43,899 nt of DNA from Ardenticatenaceae bacterium (lineage in GTDB: Bacteria; Chloroflexota; Anaerolineae; Promineifilales; Promineifilaceae): the NCBI GenBank assembly GCA_020634315.1, contig JACKBV010000035.1:1-43899 (forward strand), written 5' to 3'. A program made the position numbers and the translations under genes. Position 1 is the first letter of the stretch. Each line of letters opens with the position of its first letter. The notes beneath the pieces were generated by a model. The model ran no database searches and had not been told where the DNA came from. It saw nothing but the letters and a program-made list of their open reading frames with translations. This document shows, piece by piece, positions 43,038-43,899 of the stretch.

Positions 43038-43769
43038 ATGCACACAGAGACACACGCGCACATCCTAGATTTACTCCCCGCTTATGCGCTTGGCTGTTTG
43101 GATGCCGACGAAGCCGCAGAGGTTGCCACCCATTTGGCAAGCTGTGCCGCCTGTCGTCAGGAATTACTCGCTTACCAGGCAGTAGCCGACCAACTGCCGT
43201 TGGCCCTGCCAGAAGCATCTCCCCCAACCGCCCTGAAACAACAGTTAATGCAGCAGATACGACATGAGGCGCAGCGGGAAACGGCCGTTTCCCCACCTCA
43301 GCAATCCTGGTGGCAGACATGGCAAGCTGCCCTTTCGCGCTTCTTCAGCAAACCCCAATGGCAGGTTGCCATTGCCTTTGCCCTCGTCCTTTTGCTTGTC
43401 GGCAACATCTTGCTCTGGCGGCAGCTGCGGCAAACGGCCGTTCCCGGCACACAAATCGCCCTCGTCGCCACCGACGCAGCACCCAACGCCACCGGCTTCA
43501 TCTACATCAGCGCCGATGGCGAATATGGCACACTCGTCGTGGAAAACCTGCCAGACTTGCCAGACACCCAACAATACCAGCTTTGGCTGACACAAGATGG
43601 CACACGTAGCAGCGGCGGCCTCTTTTCCGTCTGGCACGACGGATACGCCAGCATGGAAATTTTCACGCCAGACCCGCTGGTAAACTATCAAGCTTTCGGC
43701 ATCACCATTGAACCCAGCGGCGGCAGCGATGCGCCGACCGGGGCACGAGTCCTCTTTGCCACCCGATAA
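43038..43769 (+). CDS. Zinc-finger anti-sigma factor (RskA-like)
   Basis: 243 residues. The N-terminal ZAS domain has the His-x3-Cys-x2-Cys motif (His32, Cys36, Cys39, in HLASCAACRQ) and would hold the sigma factor in the cytoplasm. One membrane helix lies near 108-127 (VAIAFALVLLLVGNILLW). The extracytoplasmic part is the RskA-type beta domain (GFIYISADGEYGTLVVENLP, YQLWL, GLFSVW). This pair is probably released by an envelope signal; a site-2 protease able to cut such anchors is encoded at 6104 but is not linked. Two palindrome copies lie in the gene, one an 18-bp perfect palindrome. Confidence 0.92.
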   Translation: MHTETHAHILDLLPAYALGCLDADEAAEVATHLASCAACRQELLAYQAVADQLPLALPEASPPTALKQQLMQQIRHEAQRETAVSPPQQSWWQTWQAALSRFFSKPQWQVAIAFALVLLLVGNILLWRQLRQTAVPGTQIALVATDAAPNATGFIYISADGEYGTLVVENLPDLPDTQQYQLWLTQDGTRSSGGLFSVWHDGYASMEIFTPDPLVNYQAFGITIEPSGGSDAPTGARVLFATR

Positions 43770-43778
43770 CCGCCCATT

Positions 43779-43829
43779 TTGTAGGGCGATCTGGCGAATC
43801 AGCAACTTGCGCAAACAATCGCCCTACAA
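43779..43829. repeat. 12-bp inverted repeat downstream of the anti-sigma gene
   Basis: TTGTAGGGCGAT (43779-43790) and ATCGCCCTACAA (43818-43829) are perfect complements with a 27-nt spacer that itself holds TGGCG/GCGCA-like pairing. There is no T tract. It may be a REP-like or small inverted-repeat element; only one copy is in the window. Confidence 0.6.
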
Positions 43830-43851
43830 ACCAGGCTCATGAAACCCAACC

Positions 43852-43899
43852 ACTCCCCCACTCCCCCCTCCTCTCTCCTCTCTCTTCTCTCCTCCTTCT
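43852..43899 (+). repeat. Homopyrimidine CT-rich tract at window edge
   Basis: From about 43862 to the end the plus strand is uninterrupted C and T in irregular CCTCTCT units. The tract is cut by the window end. It mirrors the homopurine tract at 5516-5546. Confidence 0.65.

Larger units (their letters stand above)
281..43442. repeat. Dispersed highly iterated palindrome ACGGCCGT (consensus GAAACGGCCGTTTC)
   Basis: About 70 copies of ACGGCCGT were counted by eye from 281 to 43442, where random sequence of this composition would give about one. Examples with AACGGCCGTT are at 281, 839, 1475, 2560, 10355 and 43433. Copies occur in most genes of either strand and in intergenic DNA. Inside genes they are most often in the phase reading Thr-Ala-Val, sometimes Asn-Gly-Arg or Arg-Pro. 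Gaps without copies include the receiver gene, the 42-bp array, the esterase gene and the toast-rack gene. It is not a transposable element: only the 8-14-bp core is shared. Confidence 0.93.

Noticed and set aside
281..43442. Palindrome copies as insertion-sequence or MITE footprints
   Set aside because: Only an 8-20-bp core is shared; flanking sequence differs at every site and reading frames remain intact.
43779..43829. Intrinsic terminator of the anti-sigma gene
   Set aside because: The stem has a 27-nt spacer and no T tract follows, so it was listed only as an inverted repeat.

Overview
The window reads as a stretch of a Chloroflexota chromosome, most likely an Anaerolineae/Ardenticatenia-type lineage. 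This is inferred from gene content rather than from any marker RNA: a BTAD/AfsR-like regulator with a TPR tail, PIG-V-like and DUF2723 membrane glycosyltransferases, a small secreted protein ending in a YLPII-type tail, toast-rack and DUF5668 proteins, a protein with an effector-associated (death-like) domain, and lipoproteins with Thr/Pro-rich linkers. No tRNA, rRNA, CRISPR array, insertion sequence or prophage gene was seen. Genes are densely packed, often with GTG/TTG starts behind good Shine-Dalgarno sites and with clear hairpin terminators.

Layout. 1-1173: an edge-truncated RlmM/FtsJ-like methyltransferase and a histidine phosphatase, both minus. 1327-5515: a thiamine uptake operon (TPP riboswitch with intrinsic terminator, then thiB-thiP-thiQ). 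5516-6103: a gene-free stretch with strong inverted repeats. 6104-10876: a site-2 protease with CBS domains, a split purH (separate cyclohydrolase and ATIC-like transformylase), a stand-alone receiver and an SGNH lipoprotein. 10899-16465: a phasin-like protein and a 1718-residue fusion (glycosidase-like barrel, TPR, effector-associated domain, TPR, McrB-type AAA+). 16658-22260: aldehyde dehydrogenase, DUF1992 protein, M28 aminopeptidase, a 42-bp tandem repeat array, an esterase and a TVP38 protein. 22249-29133: the 1167-residue BTAD/ATPase/TPR regulator, a ParB-like protein, an M32 carboxypeptidase and a toast-rack lipoprotein. 29209-34838: LON-substrate-binding protein, ATP-dependent PEP carboxykinase, CoA-binding protein and several small membrane or signalling proteins. 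35106-43769: DinB-ankyrin fusion, SDR, alpha/alpha-toroid protein, two membrane glycosyltransferases with a secreted protein between them, and an ECF sigma/anti-sigma pair.

The most striking pattern ignores gene boundaries. The palindrome ACGGCCGT, usually within GAAACGGCCGTTTC, occurs about 70 times by hand count, roughly once per 600 bp, where about one is expected by chance. It lies in coding and non-coding DNA on genes of both strands, mostly read as Thr-Ala-Val inside genes, and behaves like a highly iterated palindrome comparable in kind to cyanobacterial HIP1. One copy forms part of the TPP riboswitch P1 helix and appears able to switch to pair with the terminator. The other leading candidates for something undescribed are the 1718-residue fusion protein, the helically phased 42-bp A-tract array, and the hairpin-rich non-coding block at 5618-5848.
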